Assembly: GCA_031216915.1 (NCBI GenBank)
Contig: CM062288.1
Coordinates: 176,369,919 to 176,433,918 of the forward strand
From: Pictodentalium vernedei
Taxonomy: Eukaryota > Mollusca > Scaphopoda > Dentaliida > Dentaliidae
DNA length: 64,000 nucleotides
Direction: 5' to 3'
The notes under the pieces were generated by a model. That model searched no databases. It saw only the letters and a program-made list of their open reading frames with translations, and had not been told where the DNA came from. The position numbers were made by a program, and so were the translations under genes. How positions within the stretch are numbered: position 1 is the stretch's first letter; the number at the start of each line of letters is the position of its first letter. Positions 1 through 10,626 of the stretch are shown here, one piece after another.

Positions 1-826
1 AGGCCGACGTTACCGCAGACAAATGAGCTCGGAAATACATCATTACCGAGTTCATTACCCGAGTGAAAGCCCAGGGTGCCAGGTTCAATCCGAAGCACAT
101 CGCCCAAAATTGATACACCACTCCTAGGACTGCGAAGAGTAGATACTTTCTGAATGTCGGATGTACCATGACGTGAAAGTATGCATCTTTGAGATCTATG
201 CTTGTTGCATAATCGTTCACCCGAATACTCACTCTGACCGATCGAATCGTCTCCATATAAAACTTCGGAGCGACGATCAGCTTGTTTATCCAGCTCAAAT
301 CTATGACTGGACGGAACGAGCCGTCTGGTTTCGGAACCAGAAACAGATGGCTGTAGAATCCCGGTGTTTCCTGGTTTTCTACGACCTCTACCGCGTTCTT
401 CATTAAAAGAGACTGCACCTCTGATAACAGAGCGTCTCTTTTCTGCGGATTTGACGGAAGTTGAGTCCATTTTGGACTTCGAGTTAATGGAGGCTTTCAT
501 TTGAAGGATATTTTCAGACCTTCCGAAATCACCCCTCTCACCCAAGGGTCGTCCGTAATCGACGCCCACTCTTGTGGAAAACTCGACAACCTTCCGCCAA
601 CCGGAACGTGATAGAGGTTGAAGCCATCACCTCCTGGACCTGCGAGGCCTGCGGGAGGAGAAACCACGTCCTCCACGACCTGTACCTTGTCCCGTCGACC
701 TCAGGGCGTCCGACCGGTTGTCCCGGCCCAAAGGACGTCCCGCACGTGAGTCGCTGCCTTGACGGTCTCTTGAATAAGACCAAGAGGATGCACCGGAACC
801 TCTACAGGAACCTCTCTTGGGCGCAT
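1..826 (-). pseudogene. Reverse transcriptase ORF, N-terminal part (copy 1)
   Basis: Translates into the DIRS RT N-terminus, including WASITDDPWVRG, the LVPKPDGSFRPVIDLSWINKL stretch and motif A (SIDLKDAYFHV), up to the window edge in front of the YLDD box. The ATG at 826-824 matches the start used in copy 7 and lies inside the 3' end of ORF1, in another frame. Two in-frame TGA codons (701-703 and 497-499) sit where copies 5 and 7 have CGA, so this copy cannot make full-length RT. In the family this enzyme copies the element RNA into DNA. Confidence 0.85.
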
Positions 827-2765
827 TAGACCCAGAAGTGCCTGTCTTACTCTTATCTGCCGTGTCCGACTTCTTAGAAGCGGACTTAAACAGCAGAGAA
901 TCCGAAGCTTTCTTTGTAATTTTATCGTAAATTGCAGAAAGCTTGCCGTCGAAGAGAAGTTCTCCGGAGACCGAAGCGACTCTGAGAGAGTTCTTCACCT
1001 TACTATCCACGAGTGTGGATGTAGCTAGGGCTGCGTCATGTCTAACCAACTCCAAGTTTGCCACTGAAAGGGCGGAGTTACACGTGGAATAAGCTACTGC
1101 CCTTGAAAGAAGTCTTAAAGAGGATTGAACATCCTGAAATTCTTTCCCTTGAAGACGCAGTGATAACGCCTCTGTAAGGTGGTCTGCGTAAGATAAAGCA
1201 TCTAAACTGGCTCTGTTAGACAAAATAGTCGTATCCAACACCGCGGTTGGGATAGACGCCGACGACGGTAATGATAATTCTAAGTCTTCTGCCTCGTCGT
1301 CCATACGCAGAGGAACTCTCGGGATACCCTGTCCTGCCGTATCGAATTTATTCCTTGCATTAATGAAAGGCAGGTTAAGAGCATTGGCGGACAAGAAACC
1401 CGCTTTTCCTGTTCTGGAAGCAAGCTTGAATATAGCGTCGTTCAATAATTCAAATGCCCTTGTGACATTATTGGACTGAGACGGAAACTCAGGAGCGATG
1501 TCCTTGAACCGCTCGAAGAAATCAGAGTCCAATGATGCTATAATTCTCTTGTCCGGTACCGCAGCAGTCTGGCCCGACGGAACAACCTGAGGAAGAAAGT
1601 GCCGGATGAAGTCCACGGCAGCTTTATGTTGTTCCGAAAGGGATAACTCCAAGTCATCCGTATCCCTTTCACCATCCGGTCGGACCTCATGATGCTCCCG
1701 GTCGTCCGCCCCCGATGCTTCGGCGGAGCGTACCAACCCAGCGCCGTCGGATAATTCCCGATCCGACACCGTTTCTGTCGGTTGCTGGGATGCTGCGATA
1801 AGTTGTGCTATTTAAGCAAGCACGTCCGACATCGAGGCCTGCAGAGGCACAGTCTTTCGCTGCTTCGCCGAGGGCAGCTCCGCATCTAGTGACTCCTGCA
1901 TACTCTTCCTATGCGAACATCCGGAGTCAACCAGCCTCATGTCCCTGGCTACCGGATGGCGCGACCTGGTCGCCGAAGAATCCCTGGTCGGCGAAGCTGG
2001 TAAAATATCGGCGGTCACGTAGCCAAGGTGCGGTCGTGTGCGCTGGTGAGAGGAAGAAGAAGCCTCAGCAATCTCAGCGGACTGCCTATAAAACGGAGCG
2101 TCCCGAGCGACGGACGTGTGCTCCACTAACGACACATTTTGTTCCACAACATCTGGTCCCAGATGTTGTTGTACGAGAGAGGGGCCTCTCTCGCTCGAAG
2201 TTCGGATGGACCTGGACGAGCTAGGAACCGGACTAGAAGGCTTCCTCCGATCTCTTCTACTATCCGTCGTCACTGGGTGTGCACCTTGAATGTTTATAGT
2301 GCTCGCATCACCCAACATTTCCTCCTGGACCGCATCGGACGAACCCGGCTGCCGAACCATTCTGTGAATGGACGCTACACCGGGCGAGCTAGCGGACGAC
2401 AGTGCCGTCAATCCTACTAGGGACCTCTTAGGCAACTGTCGTATTTCCATGAGCACTTTTGCCGCTAGCTCTGCATTCAATTGTGACGACGGAAGCGCAC
2501 TTGCGGAAGATAACATGGAAACATCACCCTGTTCTTGTTCCTCTGAAATAGAAACTGATAGAGTAGAGTGACCCTGCGGAGAAAGGGCCGGCATAGCCCT
2601 CTCTCCACTAACAACATATCGTGACACACGTTTCCAATGTTTGTCATCCCAATATTGACATACTGAACAGGAGTTAGTGTGAGTACACTGACTACAATTA
2701 ATACAATGATCATGAAAGTCAGAGGAAGATTTCTTCCTATTACAATTTGAACAATAACCTTTCAA
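627..2765 (-). pseudogene. ORF1/Gag-like protein (copy 1), one nonsense codon
   Basis: One frame of 712 codons from ATG at 2765 to the stop at 627-629, broken by a single TAA at 1812-1814, where copy 7 encodes Gln/Glu-like residues of VQIAQL. The N-terminus carries a Cys-rich module (C5, C8, C21, C24, C27, C33, C36, plus H18 and H20) that should bind zinc. The middle is Ser/Gln-rich and probably disordered, then a conserved helical region follows (SEQHKAAVDFIRHFLP onward). The C-terminus is an RS/RG-rich basic tail ending RRPRRSRR, suited to RNA binding. By position and composition this is the DIRS Gag equivalent; I see no classical retroviral CCHC knuckle. Its 3' end overlaps the RT start. 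Confidence 0.85.
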
Positions 2766-3650
2766 TGTGAAAAGTCAACAAGTCCTAGTACTCGCACCAA
2801 CCCCTAAACACAAAGATACATAATAACATGATCCATTAATAATGAAAAAACAATTGAAAATCAAAATAATTTTTGAAAAATATTTTTTCAGCGAAGCCCA
2901 AGTTTCTGAAAAGTAACATTGAGCCCCAATGGATCCCAAGGTTAAGTGTGGTCAAAAATTTTAAAATTATATTAAATAATTAATGCAACACTTACGGATA
3001 ATAATGTATCTTATAGTGAGATAAACTACTCCAAAGGCAAACAGCCCCCCTCAAAAGAGACTGTTGCCAATGTAAACAAATAGTGTAAAAACACCAGAAA
3101 ACATGACTCCAGGCACTGACAAAACTGGCCCGAAATCAGTCATCAAAATTACACACTATCTGATGCAAAACAGAGACTCCCAGGGGAGAATCTGCAGAAC
3201 ATCAGATGGTAGATGCAGAACACAACGTTTAAACACCCATGGATGAAAACGTAAACATGGGGAAAATAACAGAATTCATTCTGTAACCAAGCTAATTCTC
3301 CCAAGAGAATTTAGAAATGATCTTTCTCAAAAATATGCCAAAAGCATGGGAGAATAGCAAGGGGGGACTTAGAAGACCAGGAGAGAGGAAACACTGAATA
3401 AGCAGTGCAACTTTATAACAAGAATGACAACAACAGGCCCATGCCTCGAAAATAGGCAACTTAACATAATTTCATTAAAAAATTTTAAGTTACAGCCCTG
3501 ATTATTTTCTGTCACTCCTTTTTCCTCTCCACCTTCTGTATCCTCATTAGAACCACCATTTCTCCAATAATTATGTGTCTGGCATCCTTTAAACTGAGAT
3601 TTACAAGCACAAAGATCAGTGAGATGTTGACTGATGAAGGGCCAAACAAA

Positions 3651-3851
3651 GAATGATGATTGGCGCCAATTTCGGAACGTCCTTGACACTGCGCATGCGC
3701 AGTAGGGGCAAAATATGGAGGTCCTTCAGGACATGATTTCTTTTGGTTTTAGATGCAAATTTTGGGGATTGGGGGGCAAAATTTGTGTTTGGCCCTAGAT
3801 TTTTAAGAGTTAGCACCAGCTATGTCTGGGTCATTGGTACAGTATAAAAAT
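3651..3851 (-). repeat. Left inverted terminal repeat of DIRS copy 1
   Basis: About 200 bp containing the palindrome ACTGCGCATGCGCAGT (3688-3703) and TTGGCGCCAA nearby. Subfamily A differs from B here by short block changes (for example TCCTTCAGGACATG in place of CCATTTAGGACATG). Confidence 0.8.
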
Positions 3852-4389
3852 ATAATTACAAAAATTATGCCAAAAGCATGGGAGAATAGCAAGGGGGGTA
3901 TCAAGGAAAGGGAGAGAGGAAACACTGAACAAACAATGGAAATTTCATAGCAAGAATGAAAACATCAGGCCCATGCCCCGAAATTAGGGAACATGAAATA
4001 ATTTTGCATAAAAATTATAAGTTACAACCCTGAACACATCCTTCCACTGTTCCTTCCTCTCATCCTTTTATTTCATCCTTAGATCCACCATTTCTCTCAT
4101 GGTTATGTGTCTGGCATCATTTTACCTGAGATTATAAGCACAGATATCAGTGAGATGTATCTGATTGAAGGGCCAAACAAAGAACAAGGATTTGGCTCCA
4201 ATTTCGGTACTTCCTTGACACTGCGCATGCGCTGTGGATAAAAGTATGGAGGACCATATAGGGCATCTATTTTTTGGATTTTTATTCAAATTTTGGAGAT
4301 TGGGGGGGGGAGGGGCAAAATTTGTGTTTGGCCCTAGAATTTTAGAGTTAGCACCAGCTAAGTCTGGGTCAGTGGTACAGTATAAAAAT
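3852..4389 (-). mobile_element. DIRS copy 1b: leader plus left ITR fragment (subfamily C)
   Basis: Sequence 3852-4389 aligns by eye with the leader and left ITR of copy 3 (26850-27370), including the G-run after AGCAAGG and the AGCTAAGTCTGGGTCA variant of the terminal repeat. It ends in TATAAAAAT at 4389. Copy 1 was inserted in its leader, so the rest of 1b should lie left of the window. Confidence 0.8.
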
Positions 4390-5211
4390 ATTATATTTGA
4401 AAAAATACACTTCAACATAAGTAAAAACTTAAAAACTAATGGGTCTTATCAGGGTTTTTAAGGGAAAGGAAGCACTGGGCTCACACCCAAGGTACAAATT
4501 CTGATTTTGTTTCTTTTGGAGGAGGTGCCTGGATGCGTGAGAGATTTCTGGGTGGGTGAGTGGTGGGTGAGGTGGACAAGTGATGTTGAATTGGAAACTG
4601 CTTGTAATTGTAGTATTCACTGCCAGTGGCCTTGGAAGCCCTCAACAAGAGTATACTATTAACTGCTCCTTCAGCCTATGCCGAATGAGGCCAACAAACT
4701 CAACAATCAGTGTATGTCTCAAACTTCACTCTTTCTCCAACTAGTGTTAATGATGTTTGAATACAATTGTATCTTAATCATTTGGACCCTGATGGTATAT
4801 TTCATGCCAGTTCAGAACCATTAATTAGTAGAGCCTATATTCGTTACTTACAGGAAGAATAAGCAATATTCACAACATGAAACCTTGAGGCAGCACATTG
4901 AAAATCTTTATTGGTCTGCCACACAAATTCACTGAGCAACTATCTTCTTCATCAATTCAGGTCGTCTCATGATCCTGGACCGGAAAAGTAGCCTTTTGTG
5001 TTCAAAGGGTTAAGTGTTTTGTGCTTGGCTCCATTTGAATATGACTAGTATCTTAATGTTGTGTAATTGGCTGCCTATTGTACAATGCCTTGACAATAAA
5101 TGCTGCAGGTTCTAAACATGTCAACAGGATTGATGTCTGTTCATAAGCCAATACAGTGACACTCACTCAACTGAACATCTTTCAACTGGATAATTCTGTA
5201 ACTGTATATAA
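4390..5211. other. Unassigned AT-rich DNA
   Basis: No ORF, splice pattern or repeat matching the rest of the window was recognised here. It separates two DIRS insertions and may be intronic or intergenic host DNA. Confidence 0.4.
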
Positions 5212-5240
5212 TTTACTTTTATTTATTTATTGGTGTTTAA
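5212..5240 (-). mobile_element. SINE tail fragment, left half
   Basis: TTTATTTATTTATTGGTGTTTAA equals the tail of the SINE at 44570-44939 (minus orientation). The SINE continues at 12623 (GGTCACATA...) after two nested insertions, so 5212-5240 and 12623-12670 are halves of one old SINE copy. Confidence 0.7.
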
Positions 5241-5419
5241 CCCTTTACCCAAAGCAGACAATATCAAAATTTGTGATTTTAAATATTATTTTTTCAAAAT
5301 TTTCAAAATATTTCAACAAAACCATATCATGTGATCCCTCATTGGAACGAGCTCGACAAGCTCTTTTCAATGAGGTGTCACATGATATAGTTTTGTTGTA
5401 ATTTTGAGAAATTTAATAT
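5241..5419. mobile_element. TTAA-type MITE, left part (piggyBac-like ends)
   Basis: Starts CCCTTTACCC right after TTAA (5237-5240). The other end is at 12618 (AAAGGG followed by TTAA 12619-12622), after DIRS copy 2 is removed. TTAA duplication and CCCTTT...AAAGGG ends fit a piggyBac-derived MITE of ~242 bp. Its interior is an imperfect palindrome: arms about 5292-5347 and 5365-5420 around AACGAGCTCG. No coding capacity. Confidence 0.7.
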
Positions 5420-5622
5420 ATTTTTATACTGTACCAATGACCCAGACATAGCTGGTGCCAATTCTCAAAAATCTAGGGCCAAACACAAATTTTGCCCCCC
5501 AATCCCCAAAATTTGCATCTAAAACTGAAAATAACATGTCCTAAATGGTCCTCCATACTTTTCCTCCACTGCGCATGCGCAGTGTCAAGGAGGTCTAGAA
5601 ATTGGCGCCAATTATCATTCTT
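5420..5622 (+). repeat. Left inverted terminal repeat of DIRS copy 2
   Basis: The ~190 bp from the conserved CCAATGACCCAGACATAGCT to AATTATCATTCTT reappear in reverse complement at 12329-12516, near the 3' end. The extreme termini differ (ATTTTTATACTG left, TTTTTTAAC right), as expected for DIRS elements whose ITR ends are non-identical and are restored from the ICR. Confidence 0.85.
5568..5613. promoter_or_regulatory. NRF1-like and E2F-like palindromes in the DIRS terminal repeat
   Basis: ACTGCGCATGCGCAGT (5568-5583) contains TGCGCATGCGCA, the consensus of NRF-1 sites, and AATTGGCGCCAATT (5600-5613) resembles a double E2F half-site. The pair recurs, ~20 bp apart, in most DIRS termini here (for example 3688-3703, 12367-12382, ~28480, ~35180, ~45240, ~50550, ~57345). 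Known: NRF-1 binds this palindrome in animal promoters. Inferred: the ITR is the element promoter, possibly firing both ways because both motifs are palindromic. Confidence 0.5.
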
Positions 5623-6541
5623 TGTTTGGCCCTTCATCAGTTCACATCTGACTGATATTTGTGCTTGTAAATCTCAGTTTAAATGATGCCAGACACATAA
5701 ATATTAGAGAAATGGTGGATCTAAAGAGGAAATAGGAGGAGAGGAAAAATGAGTGGCAGGAAATAATCAGGGCTGTAACTTAAAAAAAATTTTTTATGAA
5801 ATTATGTTATGTTCCCTAATTTCAAGGCATGGGCCTGTTGTTGTCATTCTTGCTATAAGTTACACTGCTTGATCAGTGTTTCCTCTCTCCCTTTCCTTTA
5901 GTTCCCCCCCCACCCCCCCCCCCCCCCCCCCCTTGCTATTCTCCCATGCTTTTGGCATATTTTCTGTAATATTATTACTAAAATTTCTTGGAAGTTTTAG
6001 CTTGGTAACAGAATGAATTCTGTTTTTTTCCCCATGTTTACGTCCTCACCCATGGGTGTTTCGGCATTGTGTTCTGCATCTACCATCTGATGTTCTGCAG
6101 TTTCTTCCCTGGAAGTCTCTGTTTTGCATCAGATAGTGTTTTAATTGGTAACTGATTTCGGGCCATGTTTATCAGTGCCTGGAGTCATGTTTCCGTTTTT
6201 TATACACTTCTTGTTTACATTGACAACAGTTTGTGTTGAGAGTGATTTCTTGTCTTTGTATTAGTTTAATCATAACAAGATACATTATTATTATACGTAA
6301 GTGTTGCATTCATTTTTTTGAAATATTTAAAAAAATTTTGTCCACACTTAGGCTTTTTGGGGATTCATTGGGGCTCAACATTACTTTCAGAAACTTGGGC
6401 TTTTCTGAAAAAATAGTTTTTCCAAAAAAATTTTTTTTTTTATTTCATTTATTTTTTCTATATGTTAATGGATCATGTTATTATGTATCCTTGTTTTCAG
6501 GGGTTGGTGCGAGTACTAGGACTGTTTGTGTTCTTTTCACA

Positions 6542-8680
6542 ATGAAAGGATATTGTTCAAATTGTAATAAGAGGAAATCTTCCTCTGACTTTCATAATCA
6601 TTGTATTAATTGTAGTCAGTGTACTCGCACTAACTCCTGCTCAGTGTGTGTCTATTGGGATGACAAACATTGGAAACGTGTCACGGTATGTTGTTAGCGG
6701 GGATAAGGCCATGCCGGTCCTTTCTCCACAGGGTCACTCTAGTTTTTCAATCTCTTTTTCATAGGAACAAGAACAGGGTGATGTTTCCGTGATGTCTTCC
6801 AAAAGTGTGCCTCCGTCGTCACAGTTAAATGAAGAGCTAGCGGCAAAAGTGCTCATGGAAATACGTCAATTGCCTAAGAGGTCCTTAGTAGGATCAACGG
6901 CATTGGCGTCTGCTAGATCGCCCGGTGTAGTGACCATTCATCGAATGGCTCGGCAGCCGGGTTCGTCCGTTGTGGTCCAGGAAGGAGATTTGGGTGATGT
7001 GAGCACTATAATAACACAAAGTGCACACCCAGTGACGACAGATCAGAGGAGGGAATGGAGGAAGCCTATTAGTCCGGTTCCTAGCTCGTCCAGGTCCATC
7101 CGGGCTGCGAGCGAGAGAGGTTCCTCTCTCGTACAACAACATCTGGGACCAGATGTTGTGGTACAAAACGTTTCGCATTCGGAGCATACGTCCGCCACTC
7201 AGGACACTCTGTTATATAAATAGTCCGGAGAGACTGTCGATATGGCTTCCTCATCCTCACGGCAGCGCACACGACCGCACCTTGGCTACATGACCACGGA
7301 TATCCAGCCAGCTTCGCCGATCAGGGATTCCACGGTGACCAGGTCACGCCATCCTGTAGCCAGGAACACGAGGCCTGTAGACCCCGGACGTTCGCATAAA
7401 AGAATTATGCAGGAGTCAACGTCCAGGGAACTTCCAGCGGCAAAGCAACGTAAGACCGCTGCTTCACAGGCCTCAGTGACGGACATGCTATCACAAACAG
7501 CACAACTTATCGCAGCATCCCAGCAAACGAGAGAATCTCTGTCGGATCAGGAATTATCCGACGGCGCTGGGTCGGTACGCTTCGCTGAAGCATCAGGTAC
7601 GGACGACCGAGAACTTCAAATGGTCCGACAGGATGGCGAAAGGGATTCAGAGGATCTGGAGCTTTCCCTTTCGGAACAACATAAAGCTGCCGTAGATTTT
7701 ATCTGGCATTATCTTCCAGAGGTTGTTCTGTCGGACCAGAATGCTGTGATGCCGGGTAAGAGACTGATAGCGTCACTGGACACAGAATTTTTTGATCGGT
7801 TTAGGGACATCGTCCCTGAGTTTCCGACACAGTCCAATAATGTCACAAGAACATTTGAACTATTGAATGACGCTATATATAGCTTGCTACCAAAACGAGC
7901 AAGTATGGTTTCTTGTCTGCAAATGCTCTACATCTGCCTTTCATCAATTCAAGGAATAAATTTGAAACGGCAGGACAGGGCATACCGAGAGTTCCTCTGC
8001 GTCTAGACGACCAGGCTGAAGACCTAGTATTGTCTTTACCGTCGTCTATGTCAATTCCAACCACGACGTTGGAAACGACAATAATGTCTAATAGAGTTAA
8101 CTTAGATGCTTTATCATACGCAGATCACCTTACTAAAGCGTTATCATTACGTCTTGAAGGGAAAGAATTCCAGGATATACAATCCTCCTTAAGAGTTCTT
8201 TTGAGGGCCATAGCTTATCCTACGTATAACTCCGCCCTTTCAGTGGCAAACCTGGAGTTGGTTAGACGTGACGCGGCCCTAGCTACATCCACGCACGTGG
8301 ATAGTAAGGTGAAAAACTCTCTCAGAGTCGCTCCGGTCTCCGGAGAGCTTCTCTTCGACGGCAAGCTTTCAGCAATCTATGATCAGATAACTAAGAAAGC
8401 TTCAGATTCTCTGCAATTCAAATCCGCTTCTAAAAAGTCGGATACAGCAGAAAAGAGTAAGACAGGCACTTCTGGGACAAGTACGCCCAAGGGAAGTTCC
8501 TATAGAGGTTCCTATGCGTCCTCTAGGTCTTATTCTAGAGACTGCCAAGGCAGCGACTCACGTAGGGGACGTTATACTGGCCGAGATAACCAGTCAGACG
8601 TCCCTAGGTCGACGGGGCGAGGTGCGGGTCGTGGAGGACGTAGTTTCTCCTTCTGCAAGCCTCGCAGGTCCAGAAGGTGA
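6542..8680 (+). pseudogene. ORF1/Gag-like protein (copy 2), multiply broken
   Basis: Starts at ATG 6542 (MKGYCSNCN...) with the Cys-rich module complete. A 2-nt deletion near 6680 shifts the frame; TAG at 6762-6764 replaces GAG; TAG at 7221-7223 replaces CAG; a 1-nt deletion near 7879 shifts the frame again; the last part is open from 7913 to 8680 and ends in the RS/RG tail (KPRRSRR). The original length would have been about 710 residues, as in copy 1. The last ~170 bp overlap the RT ORF in another frame. Confidence 0.88.
7111..7164 (+). other. Two adjacent perfect hairpins inside the Gag coding region
   Basis: GCGAGAGAGG/TTCCTCTCTCG (7111-7131) folds on itself. Directly after it, CAACATCTGG-GA-CCAGATGTTG (7137-7158) is a perfect 10-bp inverted repeat that extends, with mismatches, to GTAC on both sides (7131-7164). 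The same pair occurs in copy 1 (~2145-2195), copy 3 (~25670-25725), copy 5 (~43325-43385) and copy 7 (~55825-55885), and is deleted in copy 4. It may be an RNA packaging or dimerisation signal, or merely a constrained coding repeat. Confidence 0.5.
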
Positions 8681-10626
8681 TGGTATGAACCTCTATCGTG
8701 TTCCGGTAGGCAGACGATTGTCAAGTTTTGTAAACAATTGGGCGTCAATTACGGATGACCCCTGGGTTCGAGGGGTAATTTCGGCAGGACTAAGAATATC
8801 CTTCAAACGAAAGCCTCCATTAACTCGAAGTCCAAAATGGACTCAGCTTCCGCCAAATCCGCAGAAAAGAGACGCTCTTCTATCAGAAGTACAGTCTCTT
8901 CTGGAGAAGAACGCGGTAGAGGTCGAAGAAGACCAGGAATCACCGGGTTTCTACAGCCATCTGTTTCTGGTTCCGAAACCAGGCGGCTCGTTCCGTCCAG
9001 TCATAGATCTGAGCTGGATAAACAAGCTGATCATCGCTCCGAAGTTCTATATGGAGACAATTTGATCAGTCAGAGTGAGTACTCGGGTGAACGACTATGC
9101 TACAAGCATAGATCTCAAGGATGTGTACTTTCACGTCATGGTACATCCAACATTCAGAAAGTATCTACACTTCGCAGTCCTAGGAGTTGTATATCAGTTC
9201 CGAGCGATGTGCTTCGGTTTGAACCTAGCGCCCTGGGCTTTCACTCGAACAATGAACTCGGTAATGATGCATTTCCAAGCTCATTCGTCTGCGGTAACGT
9301 CGGTCTACCTGGACGACATTCTTCAGAGGTACGGCAACGAGTTAACGCTTCAGAACGATGTGCAGAATCTGCTTTTATTACTCCGACGTCTCGGTTTTAT
9401 AATAAACGAGGAGAAGTCGGATCTGGTGCCGTCCAAGTTATTCACCCACCTGGGGATGAGCTTCGAGACACACAACAATCTCATTCCTCTGCCGTTAACC
9501 AGAGCAAAATTAATCAGTTGTTACGCTCGCTATTGTCTTCACTCAAACAAAGTCACAGCGAGAGAATTCATGAGACTGATAGGTCTGTGCAAAGCCGCTG
9601 CGGATCTCATTCCGATGGGGCGGTTACACACTCGTCCTCTCCAAATTTTCTTGACTCAGAATTGGAGAGTAAAGATTCATTCGCTCGATATCGACGTTCT
9701 CTTGTCAAATCAAGTGAAACAAGAGATTCAGACTTGGGCAAACATTCAGTGGTTAACTCAAGGAGTTCCACTGCAGTTGCCGGATCCGAGTTTTACGATC
9801 CCAACAGATTCGAGGTGCCAGGGTCTTTGGGATCCGCAGTTTCTAGGCAAGCACATAAACATCAAAGAAATGATGTCAATTTGGCTTGCTATGTCATTGG
9901 ATGAACATTATTCAGAAAGCACATGTCCAAATCCTGTCCGACAATACAACTGTAGTAGAGTATATTCGGAACCAGGGAGGCACTCATTCCATTCCGTTAT
10001 TCAATTTAACGGAAAGAATCCTTCTGTTTGTACTAGAACACCAAGTTCTACTTTCGGTCCGTCATATTCCGGGTTGTCTGAATGTATTAGCAGACTCCCT
10101 TTCATGGAAGGGTCGCTTGTTGCCGTCAGAATGGACTCTCAACAAACAGGTATTCAATCAGATTTGCTACCAATGGGAGCGGCCAATGATAGACTTATTT
10201 GTGACACAGCTCAACAAACAATTGCAGACGTATGTGTCACCATGTCCGGATCCTCGAGCATATGCAGTAGATGCTCTATCGATCTCGTGGGACGGAATGA
10301 TAGGATATGCATATCCTCCAGCGCCGTTGATTCAGCAGATATTGCTAAAGATAAAACAATCACAATGCAAAATTCTGTTGGTAGCATCTCTGTCTCCACA
10401 GAGACCGTGGATAAATCTACTCAGGTCTCTGCTGTGGGACATACCGCGGAAGCTTCCTCCACGAGAGGATCTTCTTTCGCATTGGAAATCACGTCAACTA
10501 CATCACAACCCGCAAGGTCTCAACCTTCACGTATTTCCGTTGTGCAGTCCTTCTTGCACGGCAAGCATTTTACAGGACGAGCAGTGGATGCAATTTCTAA
10601 CTGTAGGAGGACCTCCTCTTCGCTAA
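8514..10626 (+). pseudogene. Reverse transcriptase-RNase H-MT ORF (copy 2), inactivated
   Basis: RT motif A (SIDLKDVYFHV), motif B (CFGLNLAPWAFT) and the catalytic YLDD (9306-9317) are visible. RNase H follows (EMMSIWLA, ILSDNTTVVEYIRNQGG, HIPGCLNVLADSLS), then a methyltransferase-like (DAM-type) domain (MIDLFVTQLN... YPPAPLIQQILLKI). Lesions: TGA at 9063-9065 in place of CGA; a 42-bp in-frame deletion near 9798 that removes the first RNase H catalytic Asp (the TDAS motif); a 2-nt deletion near 9888 that throws the reading frame into that of the recombinase. The usual start codon in the ORF1 overlap is also lost, leaving ATG 8514. Confidence 0.88.

Larger units (their letters stand above)
1..3851 (-). 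mobile_element. DIRS retrotransposon copy 1 (subfamily A), 3' part outside the window
   Basis: The 5' half of a minus-strand DIRS element: the left inverted terminal repeat ends at 3851, followed (leftwards) by a leader, the ORF1/Gag gene and the start of the RT gene, which runs off the window at position 1 just before the YLDD catalytic box. The outer end reads GTATAAAAAT on the plus strand, i.e. ATTTTTATAC on the element strand, as in all complete copies. It is closely similar to copy 7 along its whole length (same leader, same Gag variants, same ITR variant), so both belong to one young subfamily. The right flank (3852 onward) is the leader of an older DIRS copy, so this is a DIRS-in-DIRS insertion. 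Confidence 0.9.
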
